Shown here one piece after another: positions 1 to 9,167 of a DNA stretch of 64,000 nt. The notes below the pieces were generated by a model. The model saw only the letters and a program-made list of their open reading frames with translations. It made no database searches and was not told the origin of the DNA. How positions within the stretch are numbered: the stretch's first letter is position 1; each line of letters opens with the position of its first letter. This DNA comes from Mesostigma viride (taxonomy: Eukaryota > Streptophyta > Mesostigmatophyceae > Mesostigmatales > Mesostigmataceae), in the NCBI GenBank assembly GCA_009746045.1, contig RPFO01000138.1, positions 720,759-784,758 on the forward strand, read 5' to 3'. The position numbers and the translations under genes are program-made.

Positions 1-314
1 AAATGAATGGTGGGGCCACGAAATTCATGAAAAGGCGGGGGTTGGATCAGGGAATTGTTGGGGATGCTTGATCCTCTAGCCCGCATACAAAGCCCGTATA
101 ATCCAAGAGCAGCTATGTAGTCAGGGTGTCTTATCTTGAGCACGCCATTCGTGTGTGTGTGCAGATGCAAGTATGTGCTCATGCACCGCGGGACAGTGGC
201 GCACGGTAGCAGAGGCGCTGGCAACCGAAGCTGGTGGTTGGAGGCCAGATGGCGCTGGTTCCGGTAGCTGCCAGCATTAACATAATGTTCCTCAGACAGG
301 CTGGGGCCATGCCT

Positions 315-412
315 GTGGTGTGTGCCTGGTATACTGGTGGCTGTCAGGGACACCTACGCCATGGGTCAGGCAGGCATCCCTGACAGCCACCAGTATACCG
401 GGCACACACCAC
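315..412. repeat. Palindrome able to fold into a 36-bp hairpin
   Basis: The arms 315-350 and 377-412 are reverse complements with about one mismatch and enclose a 26-nt loop. Both arms carry the core ggtatactggtggctgtcag or its complement. It may be a fold-back or MITE remnant. It lies in the presumed COG3 intron. Confidence 0.75.
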
Positions 413-479
413 CTTACACGATGGCAGAGCCATGGGTCAAAGTCTGTTTGCCTTACTATCATAGGAACCATTCCTAGAC

Positions 480-595
480 ATACCTTTGTGCCAGATTCAT
501 TTGCAGATCGCGTTTTTCCGCGTTTTCCGCAGCCCGGCACTGACCGCAAATGGTTTTCACCTTTGCGGAGTGTCTGATCAGAATACCTTTGTGCC
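480..595 (+). mobile_element. Short SINE-like insertion flanked by a 13-bp target-site duplication
   Basis: The body (493-582) matches 4645-4737 almost base for base. The copy here is bounded by the direct repeat atacctttgtgcc at 480-492 and 583-595, the signature of insertion with target duplication. Compared with the copy at 4590 it lacks the tRNA-like head, so it is a 5'-truncated copy of a short retroelement. It contains no coding sequence. Confidence 0.7.
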
Positions 596-654
596 TTGAG
601 TCCTTGACCATGTTCTGCCTGGCCTTGCACGTGCTCCCCCTCGGGCCCCTGCAG

Positions 655-2204
655 GTGCGTGACGCGCTCAAGGGTGCGCTGCCGGAGGTGCTGTCCAAGA
701 TGAAGCTGTACCTGCACAGCCCCAGCACGCGCAGCATCCTGTTCAAGCCCATCAAGTACGTGCCCCCCGTGTGGTGCTGCACCACCGTGGACCACACTGC
801 TGCCCGTGGGTTACTGGTTGTGGACGTGTCAGTAGCACTGACCCGCGTCCTTAGCAAAGTCTGCCACCGGTTGGTGTCGGGGATCCAGGATGAAGACAGT
901 AGCGGGCAGCATGCTGGGGCAATGCTGTACATGATGAAGAGAGTAGCGGGCAGCATGCTGGGGCAATGCTGTACATGATGAAGACAGTAGCGGGCAGCAT
1001 GCTGGGGCAATGCTGTACATGATGAAGACAGTAGCGGGCAGCATGCTGGGGCAATGCTGTACATGATGAAGACAGTAGCGGGCAGCATGCTGGGGCAATG
1101 CTGTACTGGATGAAGACAGTAGCGGGCAGCATGCTGGGGCAATGCTGTACTGGATGAAGACAGTAGCGGGCAGCATGCTGGGGCAATGCTGTACAGGATG
1201 AAGACAGTAGCGGGCAGCATGCTGGGGCAATGCTGTACAGGATGAAGACAGTAGCGGGCAGCATGCTGGGGCAATGCTGTACATGATGCAGACAGTAGCG
1301 GGCAGCATGCTGGGGCAATGCTGTACATGATGCAGACAGTAGCGGGCAGCATGCTGGGGCAATGCTGTACATGATGAAGACAGTAGTGGGCAGCATGCTG
1401 GGGCAATGCTGTACATGATGCAGACAGTAGCGGGCAGCATGCTGGGGCAATGCTGTACATGATGAAGACAGTAGCGGGCAGCATGCTGGGGCAATGCTGT
1501 ACATGATGAAGACAGTAGCGGGCAGCATGCTGGGGCAATTCTGTACATGATGCAGACAGTAGTGGGCAGCATGCTGGGGCAATGCTGTACATGATGCAGA
1601 CAGTAGCGGGCAGCATGCTGGGGCAATGCTGTACATGATGAAGACAGTAGCGGGCAGCATGCTGGGGCAATGCTGTACATGATGAAGACAGTAGCGGGCA
1701 GCATGCTGGGGCAATGCTGTACATGATGAAGAGAGTAGCGGGCAGCATGCTGGGGCAATGCTGTACATGATGAAGACAGTAGCGGGCAGCATGCTGGGGC
1801 AATGCTGACCGGCAATATGTGCATATCTGTGGGTGTGCACAGTTGCGCAGAGAAAGGAAAATCCACTGTCTTCGCGTGACTTGCACGGTCCACTGCACCT
1901 GCATCAGCACATTCTGCAATGGTTTGATATCTATCTAGCTTCCAAAATCATGGCAAAATCCCTAAGAATAGTGCCTCCTCCCATGATAGCAATTGCAATT
2001 GCTTAATTTTTCCTCACTGTGCGGCTCGCTGGATGTGGGCGTGTGGTTCCTTGCTGCCCATGGCCCCTCAGGACAAACATCTTGGAGGCACGGCAGCAGA
2101 TTGCGTCGCTTCTGGCGGAAGAGTACGGACCCGAGGACCGGGAAGCCGTCCAGTTGATGACGGCGGACGAAATCATCGCACAGCTGGACAAGTTGGGATG
2201 CTAG
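655..2204 (+). CDS. COG3: Conserved oligomeric Golgi complex subunit 3, C-terminal two exons
   Basis: Two exons: 655-755 and 2072-2204 (TAG stop), joined as AA|GTACGT ... CTCAG|G. They encode the last 77 residues. COG3 is part of the eight-subunit tethering complex that captures retrograde vesicles at the Golgi. The recognition rests on the C-terminal signature: STRSILFKPIKTNI followed by a helix with LLAEEYGPED, which parallels the ILFKPVRNNI...LLKEEFSPED tail of animal COG3. The acceptor before 655 is ccctgcag. Earlier exons lie left of the window or are unrecognised. The 1.3-kb intron is mostly a 44-bp minisatellite. A TGTAA poly(A)-type motif occurs at 2501. Family identity is by memory of the family pattern, not by a search. 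Confidence 0.8.
889..1806. repeat. 44-bp minisatellite, about 21 copies, inside the COG3 intron
   Basis: The unit contains gacagtagcgggcagcatgc and repeats about 21 times with few substitutions (aag/cag, gcggg/gtggg, tactgg/tacagg/tacatg variants). Because 44 is not a multiple of three and the unit lacks stops on the minus strand, all three minus frames stay open. The long antisense ORFs here are therefore a repeat artefact. It fills most of the terminal COG3 intron. Confidence 0.95.
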
Positions 2205-2640
2205 TGCTTGCGATGTGCATGGCACAAGCCGTATAGCCAGTTCAGTGCAGCTGGCAGTTGTCACTCACCCTCAGACCGGGCATATGCCATGCTATGGCAG
2301 ATCTAAATTAAGGTTTCAATAATTCTATCATGTTGTGTTTATATTTATTGTGTGACCCTGGTGTGAACCCAATGCCCAGTATTCATCGCTAAGAAGTCTA
2401 GTAAGGAAACAAGTACTTGCGTGTCATGTGCATAGTTTAGCCCGTGCTTTTTTACAACGCGATACATGGCGTTGTAGGGTTGGAACGCGATGTATCGCGC
2501 TGTAATCTGACACATGGGAAACCTGGTAGACATAAAATTTTAGGGCTGCAAAATCGGTATGGAGGTCACATACATATCCTTTCATCCGTTCATATTCATC
2601 ATCCTGAACGACTGGAAAACACGGACAAGATAACGGCAGG
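2205..2640. other. COG3 3' flank, AT-rich
   Basis: Downstream of the COG3 stop. It holds a short inverted motif around 2455-2500 (gatacatggcgttg versus cgcgatgtatcgcg) and a TGTAA at 2501-2505 that is a candidate poly(A) signal. No gene seen. Confidence 0.5.
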
Positions 2641-3670
2641 CTCGAGCTAGCATGGTCCGGATTCTCCCGATTTCTGGCGCCTGCGCTGCTGTCTCCTTTA
2701 TCGTCCCCCCTTTATCGTCCCCCCGGCGACTCGCTTCAAGCTCCTTGGCAGCTGGCTTCCTTCCACGGCCGACGACATCAACACCGGCATTGGCCAGGCC
2801 TGGGCGGCCCTCCGCCGCCTCGACAGGTTCTGGACCTGTCGCTACCTGAGTGAGCGACGCAAGCGCATTCTGTTCAAGGCCCTTGTCCTCAGCATCCTCC
2901 TTTATGGCTGCGAGGCGTGGACCCTGGACCAGGCGCTGAGCCAGCAGCTTGACGGCACCATCACTCGAATGCTCCGTCATATCCTCGGCGTCCGCTACCA
3001 AGAACGCCGCACCCGGGCCGAGCTCTACTGCGAGCTCCCTCTTGTCACCCATACCATCCGACACCGCCGCCTCCTCTTTGCCGGCCATCTTGCCCGCACA
3101 GACCAGGTGAATACCGATGTGGGCCCTGCCGGGGGGCTTAAGACGGGCCAACCAGGTAGACACCTCCTCCTATGGCAGGGTCCCCTTGTCCCATCGCAAC
3201 CCACTGGAAAACTTGCGCGCGCCGGGCACCGGCGCGGCGCGACCCGGACCTATGTTCACGACACAACTGCTTGAAGATGCAGGGCTTCTGGGACTATCCG
3301 TACTCCGCGCCCGCATGATTGACAAGGAGAAATGGGCTGCCATCTGCGATAAGCACCTCCCCGAGGGGTATGCTCCTGTTTTCTCCCCACGGGCCCCGCG
3401 GCCCGTTGCTAGCCAGGGTAGAAGTCCGCAGGTGGAGGTTATTGGTCCTGAGGATAGCCGCTACACTAGCTACCGCCTCGTCTGCCATTACAGTAGAGGA
3501 CAGCTCGGATGAGGATTACATCCCCATCTAGTGCTTAACGGTTGGGGGATGATGCAGACAATATTTGTTCAAACTTTTGTGTAATTATTTTTCTAATGAG
3601 ATTAGCATAGTACTCCGTGGCATGCCTTTGCGCATGACACGCAAGTACTTACTTACTTACTTACTTACTC
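2640..3670 (+). mobile_element. LINE fragment (family A), C-terminal reverse-transcriptase region and 3' end
   Basis: Several broken frames encode the thumb and C-terminal part of a non-LTR retrotransposon ORF2. The run WAALRRLDRF...LSERRKRILFKALVL...LYGCEAWTL around 2790-2930 is the usual post-palm LINE pattern. It is followed by MLRHILGVRYQER and GQPGRHLLLW motifs to about 3250 and a terminal piece to 3530. The 3' end is a TCATCTGC/GACAGCTCGGATGAGG segment and an (ACTT)n tail at 3640-3667. Frameshifts and the missing 5' part show a dead, truncated copy. Related copies are at 29340-30112 (-), 33226-33415 (+) and 54546-55400 (-). A piece is also inverted at 6130-6240. Confidence 0.8.
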
Positions 3671-3883
3671 CTTTATCCTAGAGATTCTCAGAAAAAATTG
3701 GTGCATTTTTGCCATTTTTTTTTTACGGCTGTACACAAGAATCTACCGCTGAACTTTGTTGTCAGCGCGGGTGTGTCACGTCCGTGAGCTAGATCATCCT
3801 CACACAGCAAGGATACATTATAGCAAGGGCGCTTAATTTGATTGATGCATGGGTGTTGTATACGGTGGCCAAGATTGCTTGCA
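3671..3883. other. AT-rich spacer between LINE fragments
   Basis: No coding potential or recognised element is seen between the (ACTT)n tail of the left LINE and the (TTAAA)n-type tail of the next. Confidence 0.4.
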
Positions 3884-4589
3884 CGATTAAATTAAATTAA
3901 ATTAAATTATAACATGCCTCCGTGGGGGGGTCATGTAGCACATATTTCATGATGGATGGGGTGGAGGAAGCCGCGTGATCGAACTATCCTAACTCTATCT
4001 AGAAAATCCTAACTACACTACTCATCAAAACGCCTCCTCCGCTTGGGGGGAGGTGGCTTGCCCACAGGGTCGGGCGTGTGCGCCTTGACAATCTTCTTCC
4101 ACCGCGTCTTGTCCTGCATGGCAGTCCAAAGACAGGAGAGAGAGTGGATGCGGTGCTCAAACTGGGCTGGGACCACTAGGTCGTCCAGCAACATCTGAAC
4201 GTAGTTGGTGACAGGTTTCCCTACCCTTTTGGGAATGTCCGCGGGGCCAGGCCAGGTCAGAATGTGCCGCCCCGGCTGTCCAAGCCGCTGGGGGCCGGCC
4301 AGACCAAGGGTGGTGTCGACCTGGCTGGTGCGGGCGAGGTGTCCTACAAATGCTATCCTACGCTGCCTAATCTCGTCCGAAACACGAGGCATGCCATGAT
4401 ACAAAGACTCTGATGACGGACGCTCGGAAAAGCCTACGTTAAGGACCTGCCGGAGCAGGTCCTTACTAACGACTCGCTTGCACGATATATCAGTAGACAT
4501 AAACAGTCTTGCATCACTCCCCGGACAGGAGAACTTTTGCGGATGACTGTAGGTGTAAGTTGCATGCGATGCCATGGTAACCGGAGACG
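3884..4589 (-). mobile_element. LINE fragment (family B), ORF2 C terminus
   Basis: The minus strand encodes the end of a LINE ORF2 from about 4608 to 4018. Motifs are LLRQVLNVGFSERPSSE, IRQRRIAFVGHLART, LGQPGRHILTWPG and a basic PPPPKRRRRF end. The 3' tail lies on the left as short AAATT repeats (3884-3909). The same family recurs at 5413-5890, 6413-6540, 8891-9165 and 33420-33880. The copy is 5'-truncated against the SINE at 4590. Confidence 0.75.
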
Positions 4590-4737
4590 TCCGTCCTATA
4601 GTCAGCAAAATTGGTGCGAGAGGTCCCCAGTTCGATTCCGGTCGGATTCATTTGCAGATCGCGTTTTTCCGCGTTTTCCGCGGCCCGGCACTGAACGCAA
4701 ATGGTTTTCACCTTTGCGGAGTGCCTGATCAGAATAA
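4590..4737 (+). mobile_element. tRNA-derived SINE candidate
   Basis: The head (about 4592-4648) looks like a shortened tRNA. A 7-nt tccgtcc faces ggtcgga as an acceptor stem, and cagttcgattcc matches the pol III B box (GGTTCGANNCC). Only about 57 nt separate the stem halves, so the anticodon arm seems deleted. The tail (4645-4737) is shared with 493-582. Assignment as a SINE is inference from this tRNA-like head plus the second, target-duplicated copy. Confidence 0.55.
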
Positions 4738-4849
4738 ACAGTGTGGGAAACACTTACGGAGACGTTGTAGCCCTGAAGTAGGTCAACGTATGGATGTGGT
4801 CCGTATGGATGTGGTCCGATGTATGTGGTCCGATGTAGCGTGTCCGTTT

Positions 4850-5045
4850 AGCTAGCGTGCCCGCATGCAGCTGTGGCATGCCTTTGGCATGAAGGAGACT
4901 GGGGGTCTCTGCCCTTTCTCCTGTTGTGCACACACAGGGATTAAAAGCACTTCGGTGCTCCGTGACTCTCCTACGGGAGCACGAGTTTAATTAATTAATT
5001 AATTAATTAAATAATTAATTAATTAATTAATTAATTAATTATAAT
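4850..5045 (+). mobile_element. LINE 3' end (family C) with (TTAA)n tail
   Basis: This is a non-coding 3' terminus containing gggattaaaagcacttcggt and gtgctcccgt-type hairpin sequence (ccgtgactctcctacgggagcacg). It ends in a long TTAA/AATT microsatellite. Near-identical ends occur at 6600-6785 and 12300-12482 (+) and inverted at 9170-9225. Confidence 0.75.
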
Positions 5046-5412
5046 AATCAATGGATGTGGTGGTGGTACGTTGTGGCATCACCTCCGCCCGGAGACCAAC
5101 AGTACGTTCCAATATGCAAGTCGACAAGAAGATACCATCGGGAGGGCACCGGGTACTCTGAGTTGTGAATGTTCATGTCGTAACACACCCTACTAGCTAG
5201 ACTTGGGCCGGGTGATTGCCAAAGGACGCAATTGATGCAGGAATTACCGAGAGGCAATTCGTTTGATAATCCGTTGAATTTAATCGGAATGCCATTGATT
5301 TACGGTATTCAATCGGTTACGCAGTATTGAAAAAGTTACGCACGTGACTGCCACCATACCTACTAGTCACGTGCTAGCCGCTAACGCACGGTACACACTG
5401 AACCAGCCATTA
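5046..5412. other. Unassigned spacer in the LINE island
   Basis: No gene or known element was recognised. An 11-bp inverted pair (gcacgtgact ... agtcacgtgc) lies near 5340-5373. Confidence 0.4.
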
Positions 5413-6540
5413 AAAAAATTAAATAAAATTATAACATGACTCCGTTGGGAGATCATGTAGCACATACTCCTTGCGCGCTGGGTGGGTGGATCGAGGTCAG
5501 TAGGCGAAGCCGCGTCATCGGACTAATCTAACTCTAGGCTATCTATAGTCTAGAAAATCCTAACTACTCCTATACACTACTCAGCAAAACGCCCCTTCCG
5601 CTTATGGGGGGGGGGCTTGCCCACAGGGGCCGTGGCGTGTGAGCCTGGACAATCTTCTGCCACCTCGATCTTCTTGTTATGCATAGCAGTCCAAAGAAGA
5701 GAGAGGGTGTTCAAACTGAGCTGGGACCACTAGGTCGGCGCTGGCCAGCAACATCTGGATGTAGTTCATGGCAGGTTTACCCAGCTTTCTAGGAATGTCC
5801 TTGGGGCTGGCCAGGCCAGGTCAGGATGTGCTGCGGCCCTGGTTGGCCAGGCCGCTGGGGGCCGGCCAGACCAAGCTAGGGCGGTATCTACCTCGTCGTG
5901 ACGTCAGAAAGCAACAAACATGAAAACGCTAGCTGCCCAAATCTGAGATTCCGCGGAACACAGAAAGTAAGAAAGCCTAGAAGCTCAGTATACCAGCAAG
6001 GAATCGAACATAGGACCTTTGGCATGATTTCGCGGCTGTGTGACTCAGTCTCCCGCGATCCGAAGGCATCTCACTGAACGTTTCGAAACAGCCCAACTGC
6101 GAAAAACCTCTTTACCGGAGAGGGGTGCCAATATCAGTCAAGGAGATCAGCGCAGGCTGCAGAAATCGGGAGAATCCGGACCATGGTAGCTCGAGCCTGC
6201 CGTTATCTTGTCCGCGTGTTCGAGTCGTTCAGGCTGCACCAATATGTCCGATATTGCTGAATCTATAGAAGATGACACATGCACCACTAGACCTAAGTGC
6301 GCAGGAGTATACTACGCACGGACATACGCGATATTCTAGTATCGCCGAAGTATAGGCAGGTTGACCACGGCTGGAATCTGGTTGTAGTAGTCAGGTTGTG
6401 GTCTACTACTTGACTGCCAGGTGCAAGCAAGATGTCATACAAATGCTATCCTAAGCTGCCTAATCTCGACCGAAATGCGAGGCATACCCTGATACAAAGA
6501 CTCTAATGACCTATGCTTGGAAAACATTACTTGCCCCGAG
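5413..6540 (-). mobile_element. LINE family B copy, interrupted by an insertion at about 5893-6412
   Basis: 5413-5890 repeats the tail and C-terminal coding segment seen at 3884-4320, and 6413-6540 continues with the segment seen at 4320-4430. The 0.5 kb between them breaks the copy. That insert contains a minus-strand tRNA-like B box (ggaatcgaac, 5989-5998) and an inverted piece of family A (6130-6240 equals the complement of about 2590-2690). Many frameshifts show that it is a relic. Confidence 0.6.
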
Positions 6541-6544
6541 TTTC

Positions 6545-6785
6545 ATTGACGCTATTCTTGTTATGCTACGCTTACATGGGTCTTATTGCACCCACAGTTT
6601 GCCGGATCGTTAGCGTGTCCGTTTAGCTAGCGCGCCTGATTGCGGCTGTGGCATGCCATTGGCATGAAGGAGACTGCCCAGGGGTCTCTGCCCTTTCTCC
6701 TGTAGTGCACACACAGGGATTAAAAGCACTTCGGTGCTCCGTGACTCCCCAACGGGAGCACGAGTTTAATTAATTAATTAATTGG
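6545..6785 (+). mobile_element. LINE 3' end (family C) with (TTAA)n tail
   Basis: It matches 12240-12482 and 4850-5045, including cttattgcacccacag, the tctctgccctttctcctgta segment and the terminal (TTAA)n. It contains no coding sequence and is a 5'-truncated insertion. Confidence 0.7.
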
Positions 6786-8888
6786 AAAACATGTCCTCCC
6801 CAAAAGCAACAGCCACGAGCCCCGAGAGTAGCCGGCATGGCTGACGGCGGAGCTCGTAACTTTCACGTTTGAGCACCGAATTCAGCCGTGAATATCACAG
6901 TCGACGCGTCTTTCTACGACGCACATGCTGATATAATTTTCCGAAGCTATTACGCAATATATGACGAGCAAACGCTCCTCAACGCAACGCAGCCTGGCGG
7001 CTGCGCTCGGCAGTGAAAATACGTCTGCAGCTCCGGCTGTGAGCTTCGCCCACCGGCCCAGAAGGCAGCGGCGCCACTACTAGCCAAAAAACTCTAGTGG
7101 ACGCCCAGCCCCCTCTCGGGCTCGCCTCGCCAGCAGCGTCGCCTGAACCCAAGCGCAGTCGCCCTGCCGAGCCGACTTTTGACGACTTTGACGCCAGCCA
7201 ACCCGGCTTTTTTGACAAGCTCACTGAAGACCGCATCCTGAGCTACGTATTCTGGGGATCAACCGCCTCGCTTATTGAACTGTGCAAGCAGCTCTTCCAT
7301 CAGGGTCGTCTCGTCGATGCTCACCAGCGGAAGCGCCCATATTATACGAGTACATCTTCACCGCCCCCCGCCCCCGGCTGCAAATATACGCCCTCTTCTC
7401 CCTCCTTGGACGCTCCATCGGGGATCGAGCTCTGGCCGGCCCCAAGCCCATCACCATGGTGCACCACCTTGACCGAATCCTCCATCCGCTCCCTCCTCCA
7501 GGAGGCCCTCGCGCAGCACGTGGCCCCCCTCGCTGCAGATGTGGCGGCCATGGGCGGCACGCTGGCTACCGAGCTTCCCCTCCTCTCCACCATCTCCACC
7601 GGCGCCACCTCCACCGGCCTCCTCGCCCGGCCTCCTCCACCGCCACCACCCCCATCATCTCCGACGCCATCACCGCCCAGCTCCCCGACATCGACCAGCG
7701 TCTTAAGGACAATGCCATCGCTATCGAGGTCCTGCAGAACACCGCAGGCCTCTGACACCGCCCAGGCGGTGAAGGACATTGCCGCCATGCCAGCCCCTGC
7801 ATGCTGGCCTGGCCGGCGATGCTCCTCCCATCACGACCTGGGCGGACATGCTTAATAAGCAGCACACCACCTCCACCACCTCCGCCGTCGCAGCCCAGCT
7901 CCAGCGGCAGACGCTTGACCTCCGCAAGGATCGAGGCCGATCGAGCTCGCCAAGCGCAGCCTCAACGCCATCGTCAAGAACTTCGACATGGAGGAAGGTG
8001 AGAATTCCGAGAAGCTTGCACGTGCGTTTCAATGAGAGCAAAATCCTTGCACGCATGGGCCTTCTTGGTGAGATTAAGCTGACCGCCCATCGCCTTCCCT
8101 GCGCACGGGGTTAAGGCAGGGGCGCCTCCGCTTCTTCTCATATCTTTGAGAGCCCATCGGACAAGATTTCGTTTCTCAGACGCCGCAAGCGGCTCGAGAA
8201 CACTCGAGATCGAGACCCTTCACCGTGGACGACGACTTGACCCTGGCGCAGCAACAACGGCGACGGGAGCTATGGCCGACCTATACCTCCAGCTCCGGCA
8301 GACCAAGGCGGGCCAGCCGGTGTACTGGAATTAAGGGGGCGGCCATCTACGTCGGCCACAAGCCCTGGCACGCGACCCCCGCGACCCCCGCGGCCCAAGC
8401 GCCTCCAGCCGCCCCAGCTTAGGGGAATACAGCAGCAGTAGTGTAGAATAGTTAGACCGTGGCCAATTAAGGTTGTAGATGCCCGCCTCCTACAGCGGGC
8501 ACTATACCAGCTGCATGATGCCTAGCATTTTTAGTCATGTAGATGTGTGCCTATGATGTGCCACACTCCAGATGATGCCTAGCTTTATTTCATTATGCAG
8601 TGCCCACGCAGGGAGTAACTCTCTGCTGAGACGCCATGCCCTATAGCTTTTGTATAGCCATGCTGATCTTCCCTCCCTAGGTATGACGGGCTCCCCTTAA
8701 TTAGCTGGGTGTTGCCCAAGACTCTGGGGGGTGCAGGTGCCCCTGGTGCACCTAGAGCACGGGTCGTTTACATTCCCACCCTTGCAGGAAGTAGCTTAGA
8801 ATGTATTATATAGGCCATACGCCCCTTCTCTGGGCTATGTGCTACATACACTCCCAACGGAGTTATGGCCCTTAGTAATTAACTAATA
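6786..8888 (+). mobile_element. 2.1-kb LINE-type element with a decayed ORF1, flanked by a short target duplication
   Basis: The sequence attggaaaac occurs at 6781-6790 and again at 8889-8898, consistent with a target-site duplication around a 2.1-kb insert. Within it, about 7097-7760 encodes a Pro/Ser-rich N-terminal region. About 7850-8420 carries, in shifting frames, a helix-rich region and the motif LTLAQQQRRRELWP followed by YVGHKPW, a pattern typical of the RRM/C-terminal part of L1-like ORF1 proteins. At least three frameshifts disrupt it. 8440-8880 is a non-coding 3' region ending gctacatacactcccaacgg. Lack of an ORF2 suggests an internal deletion or a non-autonomous derivative. Confidence 0.55.
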
Positions 8889-8890
8889 AT

Positions 8891-9165
8891 TGGAAAACCC
8901 TACGTTCAGGACCTGTCGGAGCATCCTGTAAACAGTGCCGTCTAGCTTGGCGGCCAGTGTGTCCGTGAGTGTACACGTACGCATGCCTCGGCGCTGTACG
9001 TAAGCACCATGAGGACGAGGACCTTGAAGAGCATGCGCTTGCGGTGCTCGCCCAGGCCCTTGGAGCGCCAGTAGGTGTTGAGCAAACAAAGCCTATAGCC
9101 CAGGCCAGGCCGATGCGGATGTCCACATCGTCGGCGGTGTCGGGGCCCAGCCATGCATAGCCTTA
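8891..9165 (-). mobile_element. LINE ORF2 thumb fragment
   Basis: Minus-strand frames from about 9150 to 8890 read DIRIGLAWAIGF, then an LFKVLVLMVLTYSAE-type strand and KLDGTVYRMLRQVLNVGFS. This is the LINE post-palm region also seen in family B and at 10911-11100. The fragment is short and frameshifted, and abuts the target duplication of the ORF1-bearing element. Confidence 0.6.
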
Positions 9166-9167
9166 CT

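Larger units (their letters stand above)
1..654 (+). other. Intron/upstream sequence of COG3, no exon recognised
   Basis: No conserved exon could be recognised before the splice acceptor at 651-654. The stretch holds a strong imperfect palindrome (315-412) and a short SINE-like insertion (493-582) with a 13-bp target duplication. It is most likely intron sequence of the COG3 gene whose last two exons follow. Confidence 0.5.

Noticed and set aside
474-1919. Long minus-strand ORFs (up to 481 codons) with a repeating ALPQHAARYCLH peptide
   Set aside because: They arise from the 44-bp intronic minisatellite; all three minus frames are open, which is expected for a stop-free unit whose length is not a multiple of three.
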